In this document: positions 17,552-26,438 of the stretch, piece by piece | How the letters are laid out: every line of letters begins with the position of its first letter | Numbering within the stretch: the first letter of the stretch is position 1 | Origin: Hylemonella gracilis | GTDB lineage: Bacteria; Pseudomonadota; Gammaproteobacteria; Burkholderiales; Burkholderiaceae_C | Length of the DNA: 36,091 nucleotides | Direction of reading: 5' to 3' | NCBI GenBank assembly: GCA_945862005.1 | Contig: CAMAWQ010000007.1 | Coordinates: 1-36,091, forward strand | Made by a program: the position numbers and the translations under genes | The notes under the pieces: generated by a model | What the model saw: the letters and a program-made list of their open reading frames with translations, nothing else | The model's database searches: none | What the model was told of the DNA's origin: nothing

Positions 17552-18450
17552 GGCGTGATTATCTTTGGGTGAATTGGCTTGGGGGCGCTTGGGGGCAAAA
17601 GCGCGCGCAGCTTGGGTAAAGCGCTGCAGGCGTTGGCTAGGGTTGCAGCTTGCAAGACGTCTAAGCTGATGCCCCGTAAATCTGCTACCACCTTTGCAAT
17701 TCGCGGCAATTCTGCAGGCTCGTTGCGTCCCTGCGGCTGGCCCAGCGCCCGGTCTGCGGCGGTGGTGTAGAGCCAGTGCGGCGGAATGTCGGGGGCGTCG
17801 GTCTCCAACACCAAGGCGCTTATGGGCAGCTCTGTGGCCAAACGTCTCAGTTGCTGGGCTCGCTCATACGTCACTGCGCCGCCGAAACCCAATTTAAAAC
17901 CCAATTCTAAAAAGCTATCGGCTTGCTGTGCACTGCCATTAAAAGCATGGGCAATGCCCCCCATGGGCTGGTGCGTCCGCAACCCCTTAAGCAACTGGTC
18001 TGCAGACTTGCGCACATGCAAAATCACCGGCAACTGGTGATGTGCTGCCAGCTGCAACTGCGCCTTATAAAAATACAGTTGCTTGTCCCGCATGGCGGGC
18101 GTGCACAACTGAGGCACAAAAAAATCTAAACCTATTTCGCCCACGGCCACCAAATGTGGGTCCTGAACATGGTCCCTAAGCGCTTGGTCCAACACATTCA
18201 AGTCGGATTCCGGCGCCTGCGGTACATACAAAGGGTGAATGCCCAAGGCATAACTGTCTTTATGGTGTTGTCCGTTGAACGCCACACCTTGGTGTGCCAA
18301 CCGGCGCACGGCGTCAAAGTTGGCCACCTCTACCGCAGGCAATACGCAATGCACTAAGCCAAGGGACGCGGCGCGCTGGCGCACCGGCAAGTGCTGCCCT
18401 AAAAATTCTGGGGCGTCTAGATGGCAGTGGGTGTCGATCCAGCCCTTCAT
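17548..18450 (-). CDS. TatD-family metal-dependent DNase
   Basis: TIM-barrel metallohydrolase, 300 aa. Metal ligands are visible in order: DTHCHLD near residue 6, GIHP near residue 90, GEIGLDF, LHVRK, HAFNGS and LETDAPDIPP. Members have 3'-5' exonuclease or deoxyribonuclease activity linked to DNA repair; it has nothing to do with Tat export despite the name. The loop after GEIGLDF reads FVPQLCTPAMRDKQ, and the full Q..F segment for substrate contact is present. It starts 10 bases after lolD ends. Confidence 0.92.
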   Translation of the reverse strand: MKGWIDTHCHLDAPEFLGQHLPVRQRAASLGLVHCVLPAVEVANFDAVRRLAHQGVAFNGQHHKDSYALGIHPLYVPQAPESDLNVLDQALRDHVQDPHLVAVGEIGLDFFVPQLCTPAMRDKQLYFYKAQLQLAAHHQLPVILHVRKSADQLLKGLRTHQPMGGIAHAFNGSAQQADSFLELGFKLGFGGAVTYERAQQLRRLATELPISALVLETDAPDIPPHWLYTTAADRALGQPQGRNEPAELPRIAKVVADLRGISLDVLQAATLANACSALPKLRALLPPSAPKPIHPKIITP

Positions 18451-18460
18451 GGCAGGGCTT

Positions 18461-19141
18461 TTAAAGCTTTGAGAGTCGGCCTTGCACCAGCTGACACTGA
18501 TGCCCGCAACGCTGCGCCAGGGCGGGGTCGTGGGTCACCACCACAAACGCCGTACCCTGTTGTTGGGCCAGATTCAGCATCAGGTCCAACACCCCTTGTG
18601 CGGTGGAGCGGTCTAGATTGCCCGTGGGTTCATCGGCCAACACGCAGGCGGGCTGGGTCACCAAAGCCCGGGCAATGGCCACGCGCTGCCGCTCACCTCC
18701 TGACAGTTCTGAAGGTCGGTGGTGCAAGCGGCCCGACAAACCCACCGCCGCCAACAAGTGTTCTGCCGCAGCAGCAGCTTGGGCTTTGGGCTGCCGTCTT
18801 ATCCACAAAGGCATGGCCACATTTTCTAGCGCTGAAAATTCTGGGAGCAGGTGGTGAAACTGAGACACAAAACCTAGGTGCTGGTTGCGCAAGCGTCCAA
18901 GCTGCGCTGCACTGAGTCGGCTGATGTTTTCCCCCAGCCAATGCACCGTGCCTTGCGTGGGTGCATCTAAGCCCCCCAGCACATGCAACAGCGTACTTTT
19001 GCCCGAACCCGAGGCCCCCACTATGGCCCAGGTTTCTCCGCTTTTCACTTGCAAGTCCACCCCTTGCAGGACCTGTACATCCAACGGGCCTTCATGAAAG
19101 CGCTTGCTTATGCCCTGCGCATCCAGCACCAGACTATTCAT
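18461..19141 (-). CDS. lolD: Lipoprotein-releasing ABC transporter ATPase LolD
   Basis: Cytoplasmic ATPase of the LolCDE complex that extracts outer-membrane lipoproteins from the inner membrane for LolA. 226 aa. Walker [10 protein letters not shown] at residues 42-50, signature [15 protein letters not shown], Walker [12 protein letters not shown] and the H-loop VVTHD. Starts 8 bases inside the end of lolC, the usual coupling for this pair. It closely resembles the MacB/LolD subfamily, and the permease next door decides the assignment. Confidence 0.95.
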   Translation of the reverse strand: MNSLVLDAQGISKRFHEGPLDVQVLQGVDLQVKSGETWAIVGASGSGKSTLLHVLGGLDAPTQGTVHWLGENISRLSAAQLGRLRNQHLGFVSQFHHLLPEFSALENVAMPLWIRRQPKAQAAAAAEHLLAAVGLSGRLHHRPSELSGGERQRVAIARALVTQPACVLADEPTGNLDRSTAQGVLDLMLNLAQQQGTAFVVVTHDPALAQRCGHQCQLVQGRLSKL

Positions 19142-20378
19142 ATCGCAGAGCCTCAGCTGGATTCACGCGGCTGGCCTGCCAGCTGGGGTACAAAGTGGAT
19201 ACCCAAGACAGCGCCAATGAAATCAAAGCGATGGGCACGATGTCTGCGCTTTGCGGGTCGCTGGGCATGCGGCTGATTAGGTAAATGTCTTGAGGTAAAA
19301 AACTCGCGCCCAACAAATGCTCCAGGGCGGGTACCAGCACATCAATGTTCAAGGCTACTGCCAAACCCAAACCCAAACCGACCAAAGTGCCCATGACGCC
19401 CACCGCGGCGCCCTGCACCACAAAAATGATCAATATGCTGCGCGGGGTAGCGCCCAGTGTTCGCAAAATGGCAATGTCTGCACGTTTGTCGGTGACCGAC
19501 ATCACCAAGGTGGACACCAAGTTAAATGCCGCCACCGCCACGATCAGGGTAAGGATGATGAACATCATGCGTTTTTCAAGCTGCACAGCGGCAAACCAAT
19601 TGCGGTTTTGGCGGGTCCAGTCGCGCACATAAAACCGGTTTTCTAAGGCCAGGCTCAACTGCTCGGCCACGCGCGGGGCTTGGTGCAGATCGCGCAGCTT
19701 CAAGCGCAGACCTGTGGGGCCTTCCAGCTTGAAAATGCGGGCGGCGTCGTCCAGATGCACCAAAGCCAGAGAGGCGTCAAATTCAAAATGCCCCGAATCG
19801 AAAGTACCCACCAACGTCATTTGTTTAAGACGTGGCACCACGCCAGCAGGGGTCACTTGGCCTGATGGGGCCACCAAGGTCACTTTATCGCCAGTGCGCA
19901 AGCCTAAAGAGCGCGCCAACTCGCTACCCAAGACCACACCAAATTCACCGGGCACCAGTTGAGACAGTGCCGGAATGTGCAAATCGGTCACCGTGGGCTC
20001 AAGGGCAGGGTCTATGCCTCTGACCACAGCGCCTTTCATGTCTTCGCCGCGCGCCACCAAGGCTTGTGCGCCAATAAAGGGCGCCGCCCCCACCACCTGC
20101 GGATGGGCGCGCACCACGCTTAGGGTTTGGGCCAAGTTGGTCAAGGCGTCGCCATAGGGCGCCAACACTTCAACGTGCGACACGACGCCCAGCATGCGGT
20201 CGCGCACTTCTTTTTGAAAGCCGTTCATCACGCTCAGCACAATGATGAGGGCGGCCACCCCAAGGGCAATGCCCAGCATGGACACCGCTGAAATAAACGA
20301 AATAAACCCATTGCGGCGCGTCGCCTTACCCGCACGGGTATAGCGCCAACCCAAAATGAGTTCGTAAGGAAATAGCAT
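19134..20378 (-). CDS. lolC: Lipoprotein-releasing ABC transporter permease LolC/LolE
   Basis: Inner-membrane permease with four helices and a large periplasmic domain. ATG 20376-20378 gives 414 aa beginning [18 protein letters not shown], the standard LolC/E opening; the frame continues upstream but that part does not resemble the family. The first helix contains [30 protein letters not shown] and the C-terminal block has [15 protein letters not shown], both hallmarks. Only one permease gene is present, so the transporter may work as a LolC/E (LolF-like) homodimer. Start of the minus-strand run lolC-lolD-tatD-SDR-SpeE-like. Confidence 0.95.
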   Translation of the reverse strand: MLFPYELILGWRYTRAGKATRRNGFISFISAVSMLGIALGVAALIIVLSVMNGFQKEVRDRMLGVVSHVEVLAPYGDALTNLAQTLSVVRAHPQVVGAAPFIGAQALVARGEDMKGAVVRGIDPALEPTVTDLHIPALSQLVPGEFGVVLGSELARSLGLRTGDKVTLVAPSGQVTPAGVVPRLKQMTLVGTFDSGHFEFDASLALVHLDDAARIFKLEGPTGLRLKLRDLHQAPRVAEQLSLALENRFYVRDWTRQNRNWFAAVQLEKRMMFIILTLIVAVAAFNLVSTLVMSVTDKRADIAILRTLGATPRSILIIFVVQGAAVGVMGTLVGLGLGLAVALNIDVLVPALEHLLGASFLPQDIYLISRMPSDPQSADIVPIALISLALSWVSTLYPSWQASRVNPAEALRYE

Positions 20379-20463
20379 GTGGGCGAAGCTTTTTGGGGGT
20401 GTGGTGACTTGAGTTGCGATTATTCGCCATTTGCTGACCCAGCGGCGGGAGACAATACAAGCT

Positions 20464-21558
20464 ATGCCTCCTGATTCGCAAGCTGCTCCTTCTCCAGCAC
20501 CCTCACACGTGTTGGTTCCATTTGCAGTGTGTGAGGATCCCGCCAGCCGCCAAGCCCTGCGCAAGCTGGATTTGCCCAACCTAGACGCTCTGCTGCAATC
20601 GTTGTTGCCCCAAGGGGTACAGAGCATTCCGCTCCAATCGCCCACACTTGCGCATGAGCGCCTATGGGCAGGCGCGCACCAACTCAACCCCTTGGCCCCC
20701 GCCTGGGCAGCTTGGCATGCACAGCGCATGGGGCTGGACCCGCTGGGGCAATGGGCTTGGGCTTGGATTACCCCTTGCTATTGGCAGGTGGCGCAAGCCC
20801 AAGTGACCCTAAGCGACCCCGATGAGCTGCAACTGAGTGCGCCAGAATTTCAAGCCCTGCTTGAAAGCATGCAACCCTATTTTGCAGAAGACGGCATAGA
20901 ACTTAAGCAAGTGGAACACCCCCCCAATTTGCCAACGCCTTTGCTCCCCCCTATGCCAACCTCTATGTCAACCTCATGGCTGGCCAAAGGCGAGGTATTT
21001 CGGTCTTACGATGTTTTTTCTTCTTATGTGTCTTTAGAGCGCGCCCTTGACCAAGACCTGACCCCGTGGATGCCCGCGCACCCCACGCTACGGCGTTTGC
21101 AAAATGAAATGCAAATGCTCATGTACACCCACCCCGTCAATGAGGCGCGCAGCCAAGCCCGAAGACCCACCGTCAATTCCTTTTGGATCAGTGGCGCTGG
21201 TGCGCTGGATGGCATCTCCACATCCAGCCCTTCCCCCTCAAGCGCTTCCATGAAATATGCACAAAACTTGTCCCGGCCCGCCTTGCAAGGCGACTTGCAA
21301 GGTGACTGGCAGGCTTGGAGCGAGGCTTGGAGCGCACTGGACGCCCAAACACTGGCACCCTTGTTGGCCAAGGTGCGCTCAGCCCAAGCTGGGGCAACAG
21401 AACCACATGCACCACACCGTCAAATCAGCCTCACGCTGTGCAGCGCCTTTAAGTCGCACACTTTTTGCAGCGGTAACGTGTCGGCTTGGTCAAGATTCAA
21501 ACGCGTATTTCAGCCCTCAGCCACTGCGCGGCGGCATGCCTTCATGGAGCAACTGTGA
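20464..21558 (+). CDS. RpfE-like / phosphoglycerate-mutase-like regulatory protein of unknown function
   Basis: 364 aa from ATG 20464; an upstream TTG is possible. No catalytic histidine signature of phosphoglycerate mutase is seen, although proteobacterial relatives are often labelled that way. The conserved feature is NSFWISGAG at about residues 238-246, preceded by a helical EMQMLMYTHPVNEAR segment. The middle (residues 160-180) is proline-rich and the C-terminal part has ALQGDLQGDWQAW with a small internal repeat. The recJ-rpfE pairing is known from the Xanthomonas rpf region, and here the gene overlaps the recJ start by GTGA (21555-21558). Biochemical function is unknown. Confidence 0.6.
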   Translation: MPPDSQAAPSPAPSHVLVPFAVCEDPASRQALRKLDLPNLDALLQSLLPQGVQSIPLQSPTLAHERLWAGAHQLNPLAPAWAAWHAQRMGLDPLGQWAWAWITPCYWQVAQAQVTLSDPDELQLSAPEFQALLESMQPYFAEDGIELKQVEHPPNLPTPLLPPMPTSMSTSWLAKGEVFRSYDVFSSYVSLERALDQDLTPWMPAHPTLRRLQNEMQMLMYTHPVNEARSQARRPTVNSFWISGAGALDGISTSSPSPSSASMKYAQNLSRPALQGDLQGDWQAWSEAWSALDAQTLAPLLAKVRSAQAGATEPHAPHRQISLTLCSAFKSHTFCSGNVSAWSRFKRVFQPSATARRHAFMEQL

Positions 21559-23264
21559 ACATCACCCCTCGGGACATTCCCCCACGTGCCGTTTGGGCCT
21601 TAGAGCAAGCAGGAGTGCACCCTTTGCTGGCGCGTTTGTATGCCGCACGCGGCGTGAACGACCCCGCTGAACTGGACGATGGCTTGGCCAAATTGCTGCC
21701 GCCCTCTGACATGTTGGGCACGCAAGCCGCTGCCACGTTGTTGGCTGACGCCATGGCGCGCCAAGCGCCCATTTGCATCGTGGCCGACTACGACTGCGAT
21801 GGCGCCACTGCCTGCGCCGTGGCCGTGCGCGGCCTGCACTTGCTGGGTGCCACGCGCGTGAGCTACGTGGTACCCGACCGCGTGGTGGATGGCTATGGCC
21901 TAACCCCTCCCATTGCCCAGCGGGTTCACGCCACCGGTGCCCAAGTGCTGGTGACGGTAGACAACGGTATTGCCAGCGTGGAAGGCGTGGCCACCGCCCA
22001 AGCTTTGGGCCTGCAGGTGCTGGTGACCGACCACCACCTGCCCGGCCCCGAATTGCCCGCGGCGGAAGTCATCGTCAACCCCAACCAACCGGGCTGCACT
22101 TTTGCTAGCAAAGCCATGGCAGGTGTGGGGGTGATGTTTTATGTGCTGCTGGCCTTACGCGCCGAGTTACGCGCACGTGGCGCCTTTACCGCGGAGCAAC
22201 AACCCAAACTCGACACCCTGTTGCCCTTGGTGGCACTAGGCACCGTAGCCGATGTGGTCAAGCTTGATGCCAACAACCGTCGTTTGGTGGCGCAAGGCCT
22301 CAAGCGGATTCGCGCGGGCGCGCTTCCGGCGGGCTTGGCCAGCCTGTTTGCGGTGGCGGGCCGCAAAGCTGCTCTAGCCACCACCTTTGATTTTGGATTT
22401 GCCGTAGGCCCGCGCTTGAATGCTGCGGGCCGTTTGTCTGACATGACCCTAGGCATTGAGTGCCTGCTTACAGACGACCCCGCCCGTGCCGACGAACTGG
22501 CACGCCAGCTGGACGCCATCAACCGCGAACGCCGCGAAATTGAAGGCGATATGCGCGAGCAGGCTTACCAATTGGCCGAAGAACTTTTGGACCCGCATGA
22601 AGAACCCCCGCCTGCCATTTGCGTGTTTGACCCCGACTTTCACGAAGGCGTAGTGGGCATTGTGGCCTCGCGCCTCAAAGACAAATTGCACCGCCCTACC
22701 TTTGTGTTTGCGGCCAGCCAAGCCCCCGGCAAAGAACATGAGCTCAAAGGCTCGGGCCGCTCGATACCGGGTTTTCATTTGCGAGACGCGCTGGACTTGG
22801 TAGCCAAACGCTACCCCGGCGTGTTGCTGCGCTTTGGTGGCCACGCCATGGCGGCAGGATGCACCGTGGCTGAAGAACATTTAGACACCTTTGAACAAGG
22901 CTTGATGGAGGTGGCCGCCGAATGGCTGGACGCCGCCACACTGACCCGCCAATTGCAAACCGATGGCCCACTGCCTCCCGAATACTGCCGCATTGACATG
23001 GTGGACGTGCTGCAGCAACCCGTATGGGGGCAAGGCTTTGCGCCGCCCACCTTCAGTGAGGAGCTGGAAGTGGTGTCACAGCGGCTGGTGGCCGAGAAAC
23101 ATATGTCCTTAAAACTCAAGCACCAAGGCCAAGCCATTGACGGTATTTGGTTTGGCCGCACCGAGCCCTTGCCACCTCGTGCCCTGTTAGCCTTTAGGCT
23201 GGAAGCGGACGAATGGCAAGGCCAGCGGCGGGTGCGGTTTTTGGTGGAGGGCGCTGCCCTCTAA
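21555..23264 (+). CDS. recJ: Single-stranded-DNA-specific 5'-3' exonuclease RecJ
   Basis: Mn2+-dependent exonuclease of mismatch repair, base excision and RecF recombination. GTG 21555 is chosen because GGAG lies 5 bases upstream and it overlaps the previous stop; this gives 569 aa (E. coli 577). Motifs: DYDCDG at residues 78-83 (metal site), DNGIAS, DHH at 159-161, GTVADVV and FAVGPRLNAAGRLSD. The DHHA1 part has HEGVVGIVASRLK, GSGRSIPGFHLRDAL and RFGGHAMAAGC. The C-terminal OB-like region completes a full-length enzyme. The next gene follows after 9 bases. Confidence 0.97.
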   Translation: MNITPRDIPPRAVWALEQAGVHPLLARLYAARGVNDPAELDDGLAKLLPPSDMLGTQAAATLLADAMARQAPICIVADYDCDGATACAVAVRGLHLLGATRVSYVVPDRVVDGYGLTPPIAQRVHATGAQVLVTVDNGIASVEGVATAQALGLQVLVTDHHLPGPELPAAEVIVNPNQPGCTFASKAMAGVGVMFYVLLALRAELRARGAFTAEQQPKLDTLLPLVALGTVADVVKLDANNRRLVAQGLKRIRAGALPAGLASLFAVAGRKAALATTFDFGFAVGPRLNAAGRLSDMTLGIECLLTDDPARADELARQLDAINRERREIEGDMREQAYQLAEELLDPHEEPPPAICVFDPDFHEGVVGIVASRLKDKLHRPTFVFAASQAPGKEHELKGSGRSIPGFHLRDALDLVAKRYPGVLLRFGGHAMAAGCTVAEEHLDTFEQGLMEVAAEWLDAATLTRQLQTDGPLPPEYCRIDMVDVLQQPVWGQGFAPPTFSEELEVVSQRLVAEKHMSLKLKHQGQAIDGIWFGRTEPLPPRALLAFRLEADEWQGQRRVRFLVEGAAL

Positions 23265-23273
23265 AATGAGTCG

Positions 23274-24128
23274 GTGAGCACGATACTTAACGCCGACCTT
23301 CACTGCCACTCTGTGGTGTCTGACGGCACGCTCACGCCCGAGGCTCTGGCCCAACGCGCCAAAGCCAATGGCGTAGAACTTTGGGCCCTAACCGACCACG
23401 ACGAAGTGGGCGGCCAGCAACGGGCCCAAGCAGCCGCCCAGGCACTGGGCATGGGTTATTTAACGGGTACCGAAATTTCCATCACCTTTGCGGGCCAAAC
23501 CGTTCACATTGTGGGCTTGGGCTTTAATGCCGAGGACGACAACATTCAAAAAGGGCTGTACCAAACCCGCGGCGGGCGTGGCCTAAGGGCTCAAGAAATG
23601 TCCGCCAGCTTGGCTGCGGCGGGCATTAAAGGGGCTTACGAGGGCGCGCTGAAGTACGCGGGCAACCCGGAGCTGATTTCCCGTACCCACTTTGCGCGCT
23701 TCTTAGTCGAAGCTGGGGTGTGCAGCGAAACCAATGAGGTGTTTCGCAAATACCTCACTGAAGGTAAGCCGGGGTTTGTGCCGCACCGCTGGGCCAGCCT
23801 GAAAGACGCCGTGCATTGGATTCGAGATGCTGGCGGCGTGGCCGTGATTGCCCACCCCGCCCGATACCCCTTTAGCGCCACCGAAGAATATGCACTGTTC
23901 AGCGAATTTAAGGCGCACGGCGGGCAAGCGGTAGAAGTGGTTACTGGCAGCCACACCGCCGCCGAATACGTCAAATACGCCGATATGGCGCTGGAGTTTG
24001 ACTTGGCAGCTTCTCGAGGCAGCGATTTTCACAGCCCAGATGAATCGCGCACCGACTTGGGCACCCTGCCCTACTTGCCCGGCAAGCTCACGCCGGTATG
24101 GGATTTGCTGACCCACCGTATTCAGTAA
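23274..24128 (+). CDS. rnm: PHP-domain phosphoesterase, RNase AM / 3',5'-nucleoside bisphosphate phosphatase
   Basis: 284-aa PHP protein of the YciV (RNase AM/TrpH) type, which trims 5' ends of rRNAs and degrades short RNAs and 3',5'-bisphosphonucleotides in E. coli. Metal ligands: DLHCHSVVSDG (H10, H12), LTDHDEVGG near residue 40, the Glu of TGTEIS, H in THFARFL, VIAHPARYP and GSDFHSPDE near the end. The start is GTG 23274; no better codon is in frame. The order recJ-rnm followed by yciO and an M50 protease suits the Burkholderiales backbone. Confidence 0.9.
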   Translation: MSTILNADLHCHSVVSDGTLTPEALAQRAKANGVELWALTDHDEVGGQQRAQAAAQALGMGYLTGTEISITFAGQTVHIVGLGFNAEDDNIQKGLYQTRGGRGLRAQEMSASLAAAGIKGAYEGALKYAGNPELISRTHFARFLVEAGVCSETNEVFRKYLTEGKPGFVPHRWASLKDAVHWIRDAGGVAVIAHPARYPFSATEEYALFSEFKAHGGQAVEVVTGSHTAAEYVKYADMALEFDLAASRGSDFHSPDESRTDLGTLPYLPGKLTPVWDLLTHRIQ

Positions 24129-24159
24129 GTCAAGCGCTGTAAGTTTTGCGCCCCACGTT

Positions 24160-25041
24160 TTGAACCGATCTCCTTTGCTGGGCATTGCGCTGGTGTTGTG
24201 CGCTTTGGCCTGCTTTGCCACCTTGGACACCGTGACCAAATACGTCACCCTGACGGTGCCGGTGATGTTTGCATTGTGGTTTCGCTATGCGTTTCAAGCA
24301 GTGGCGACCACTGTGCTCATGTGGCCACAGCGCGGTGTGACCCTTTGGAAGACCCAACGTGTGGGCTTGCAGTGCTTGCGCGGCACCTTGCTGCTGCTCA
24401 CCAGCATGTTCACGTTTATGAGCCTCACCTTCATGCCGGTGGGCGAATTTACGGCTGTGGCCATGATCACCCCGCTGGTGGTCACCCTGCTGGCTACGCT
24501 GCTGCTTAAAGAGCGCGTGTCGGTGTGGCGCTGGCTGTTGGTGGCGGGCGGGTTTACGGGCACGCTGCTCATCATCCGGCCTGGAGGCGAGCTATGGAGC
24601 TGGTTGCTGTTGCTGCCACTGTGTCAAGTGCTGGCGTACGCGTCGTTTCAAATTCTCACCAGTCGCATGGTGCAAACCGAAGACCCCATCACCACCCACA
24701 TTTACACCGGTTGGGTAGGCACCGCCTTGGCCAGCGTGCCACTGTATTTTTATTGGCAACCGCCTGCAAGCTGGGCCGAATGGGCGGGCTTGGCGGTCAT
24801 GGGCCTCACCGGGTCTTTGGGCCACTTTTGTTTGATTCACGCCTTCAGAAAAGCGCAAGCCGCCACCCTGACCCCGATTTTTTACGCTCAAATTGGCATG
24901 GCCATGTTGGGCGGCTGGCTGATGTTTTCTCACCTGCCTGATGGCTGGGCCTTGGCGGGTATGGCCTTGATTGCAGTGTGCGGCGCCACCAGCACTTGGC
25001 TGGCCGTACTTGAAAGCCGCTTGCGCACCCACCCAAAATAG
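24160..25041 (+). CDS. DMT-superfamily (EamA) membrane transporter
   Basis: About 293 aa with ten membrane helices in two EamA repeats. ALACFATLDTVTKYV opens the first and LAYASFQILTSRMV the second; FTAVAMITPLVVTLLATLLLKERV is the usual helix 4-5 block of the family. Start taken as TTG 24160, since the next ATG would delete the first helix; no strong ribosome binding site is visible. Substrate unknown; relatives range from amino-acid to nucleotide-sugar or riboflavin-type transport. It lies between rnm and yciO on the same strand and is probably read through. Confidence 0.85.
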   Translation: MNRSPLLGIALVLCALACFATLDTVTKYVTLTVPVMFALWFRYAFQAVATTVLMWPQRGVTLWKTQRVGLQCLRGTLLLLTSMFTFMSLTFMPVGEFTAVAMITPLVVTLLATLLLKERVSVWRWLLVAGGFTGTLLIIRPGGELWSWLLLLPLCQVLAYASFQILTSRMVQTEDPITTHIYTGWVGTALASVPLYFYWQPPASWAEWAGLAVMGLTGSLGHFCLIHAFRKAQAATLTPIFYAQIGMAMLGGWLMFSHLPDGWALAGMALIAVCGATSTWLAVLESRLRTHPK

Positions 25042-25048
25042 ACAGACC

Positions 25049-25672
25049 ATGGCCCAGTATTTCGAACTCCACCCCGACAACCCCCAGCCCCGGCTGCTCA
25101 AGCAGGCTGCGGCCTTACTCACACAAGGCGGCGTGCTGGCCGTCCCCACCGACTCCAGCTACGCGCTGGTCTGCCACTTAGACGACAAAACCGCCTCCGA
25201 CCGCTTGCGCAGCCTCAGGGGTGTGGACGACAAGCACCACCTGACGCTGCTGTGCCGCGACTTGAGCGAGCTGGCCACGTACGCCAAGGTCGACAACTGG
25301 CAATTTCGATTGCTTAAAGCGGCCACGCCAGGACCCTTTACCTTTATTTTGGAAGCCACCAAAGAAGTGCCCCGCCGCCTGAGTCACCCAGCGCGGAAAA
25401 CCATAGGCTTGCGCGTGCCCGAACATCGGGTATTGCTTGACCTGCTGGCCCAGCATGGCGCGCCCCTGCTGGCCACCACACTGATTCCTGCTGGCGAAAC
25501 CGAGCCTTTAAACGATGCGCAAGACATACGCGAACGCTACGAGCACCAGCTGGCGGGCGTGCTGGACGCTGGCGCCTGCACCTTAGAGCCCACCACAGTG
25601 GTGGACCTAAGTTCCGACGCACCCACCGTGTTGCGCCAAGGCGGCGGCGACCCCGCCTTGCTTGGGCTTTAA
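25049..25672 (+). CDS. yciO: YciO-type Sua5/YrdC-domain protein
   Basis: YrdC-fold protein related to threonylcarbamoyl-AMP synthases (TsaC/Sua5) that act in t6A tRNA modification. 207 aa, same length as E. coli YciO, with the same landmarks: YFELHPDNPQPRLL at the N-terminus, GGVLAVPTDSSYAL, LTLLCRDLSELATYAKVDN, TPGPFTFILEATKEVPRR and KTIGLRVPEH. The C-terminus has PTTVVDLS and VLRQGGGDP. ATG 25049 follows the transporter stop by 7 bases. YciO proteins are paralogues of TsaC, and whether they make the t6A intermediate in vivo is debated. Confidence 0.9.
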   Translation: MAQYFELHPDNPQPRLLKQAAALLTQGGVLAVPTDSSYALVCHLDDKTASDRLRSLRGVDDKHHLTLLCRDLSELATYAKVDNWQFRLLKAATPGPFTFILEATKEVPRRLSHPARKTIGLRVPEHRVLLDLLAQHGAPLLATTLIPAGETEPLNDAQDIRERYEHQLAGVLDAGACTLEPTTVVDLSSDAPTVLRQGGGDPALLGL

Positions 25673-25714
25673 GCGTGCGCCCTACATTTTTGTGACCTCT
25701 GAGACAATCCGCTC

Positions 25715-26383
25715 GTGGACTTCGCCCATCTGATCCAAACCGTTTTAATTTACGCCCTACCCGTGCTGTTTGCCATTACGGTGCATGAGGCGGCTCACGG
25801 CTACGCTGCACGAGCTTTGGGCGACAACACTGCTTGGATGATGGGGCGCGTCACCCTCAACCCCATGAAGCACATTGACCTGGTGGGCACCATCCTGATG
25901 CCGCTGGTGCTGTACTTTGCCACCTCAGGTGCTTTTTTGTTTGGCTACGCCAAGCCCGTACCGGTTCGTTTTGATTTGCTGCGCCACCCCAAGCGCGACA
26001 TGGTGTGGGTGGCTTTGGCCGGGCCTGGCGCCAACCTGCTGCAGGCCTTGTTGTGGGGCATAGCCCTGTACGCCATGATGGCCATGAGCGTGAGCGAGCG
26101 CTTTTTTTTAGAAATGGGCAAGGCGGGCATGCTGACCAATGTGGTCATGTTTGCTTTTAACCTGTTTCCGCTGCCGCCGCTCGATGGCGGGCGCATTGTG
26201 GTGGGCTTGTTGCCCTGGAAGCAAGCCGCTTGGTTTGCACGCATTGAGCCTTGGGGCTTTTTTATTGTGATGGGCCTGGTAGTGGCGGGTGTGGTCAGCA
26301 CCTTGTGGATGCAGCCTGTGATGCGACTGACTTTTGATGTGCTCGATGTCATGCTCTATCCATTTGCTTATCTATTGAGATAA
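25715..26383 (+). CDS. Site-2 protease family (M50) membrane metalloprotease
   Basis: 222-aa intramembrane zinc protease. HEAAH with H24, E25 and H28 in the second hydrophobic segment supplies two ligands and the catalytic Glu; the third ligand is in LFPLPPLDGGRI, the NxxPxxxxDG-like motif. NPMKHIDLVGTILMP and FGYAKPVPV are typical of the small, PDZ-less M50 branch common next to trpS in beta-proteobacteria. Start is GTG 25715. No RseA- or FtsB-like substrate gene is adjacent, so its substrate is unknown. Confidence 0.92.
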   Translation: MDFAHLIQTVLIYALPVLFAITVHEAAHGYAARALGDNTAWMMGRVTLNPMKHIDLVGTILMPLVLYFATSGAFLFGYAKPVPVRFDLLRHPKRDMVWVALAGPGANLLQALLWGIALYAMMAMSVSERFFLEMGKAGMLTNVVMFAFNLFPLPPLDGGRIVVGLLPWKQAAWFARIEPWGFFIVMGLVVAGVVSTLWMQPVMRLTFDVLDVMLYPFAYLLR

Positions 26384-26438
26384 CCCAAAGAGATAAACCA
26401 AACCAAAAACCTCACCCTGTAAAAAAGACCCCGCGTTT

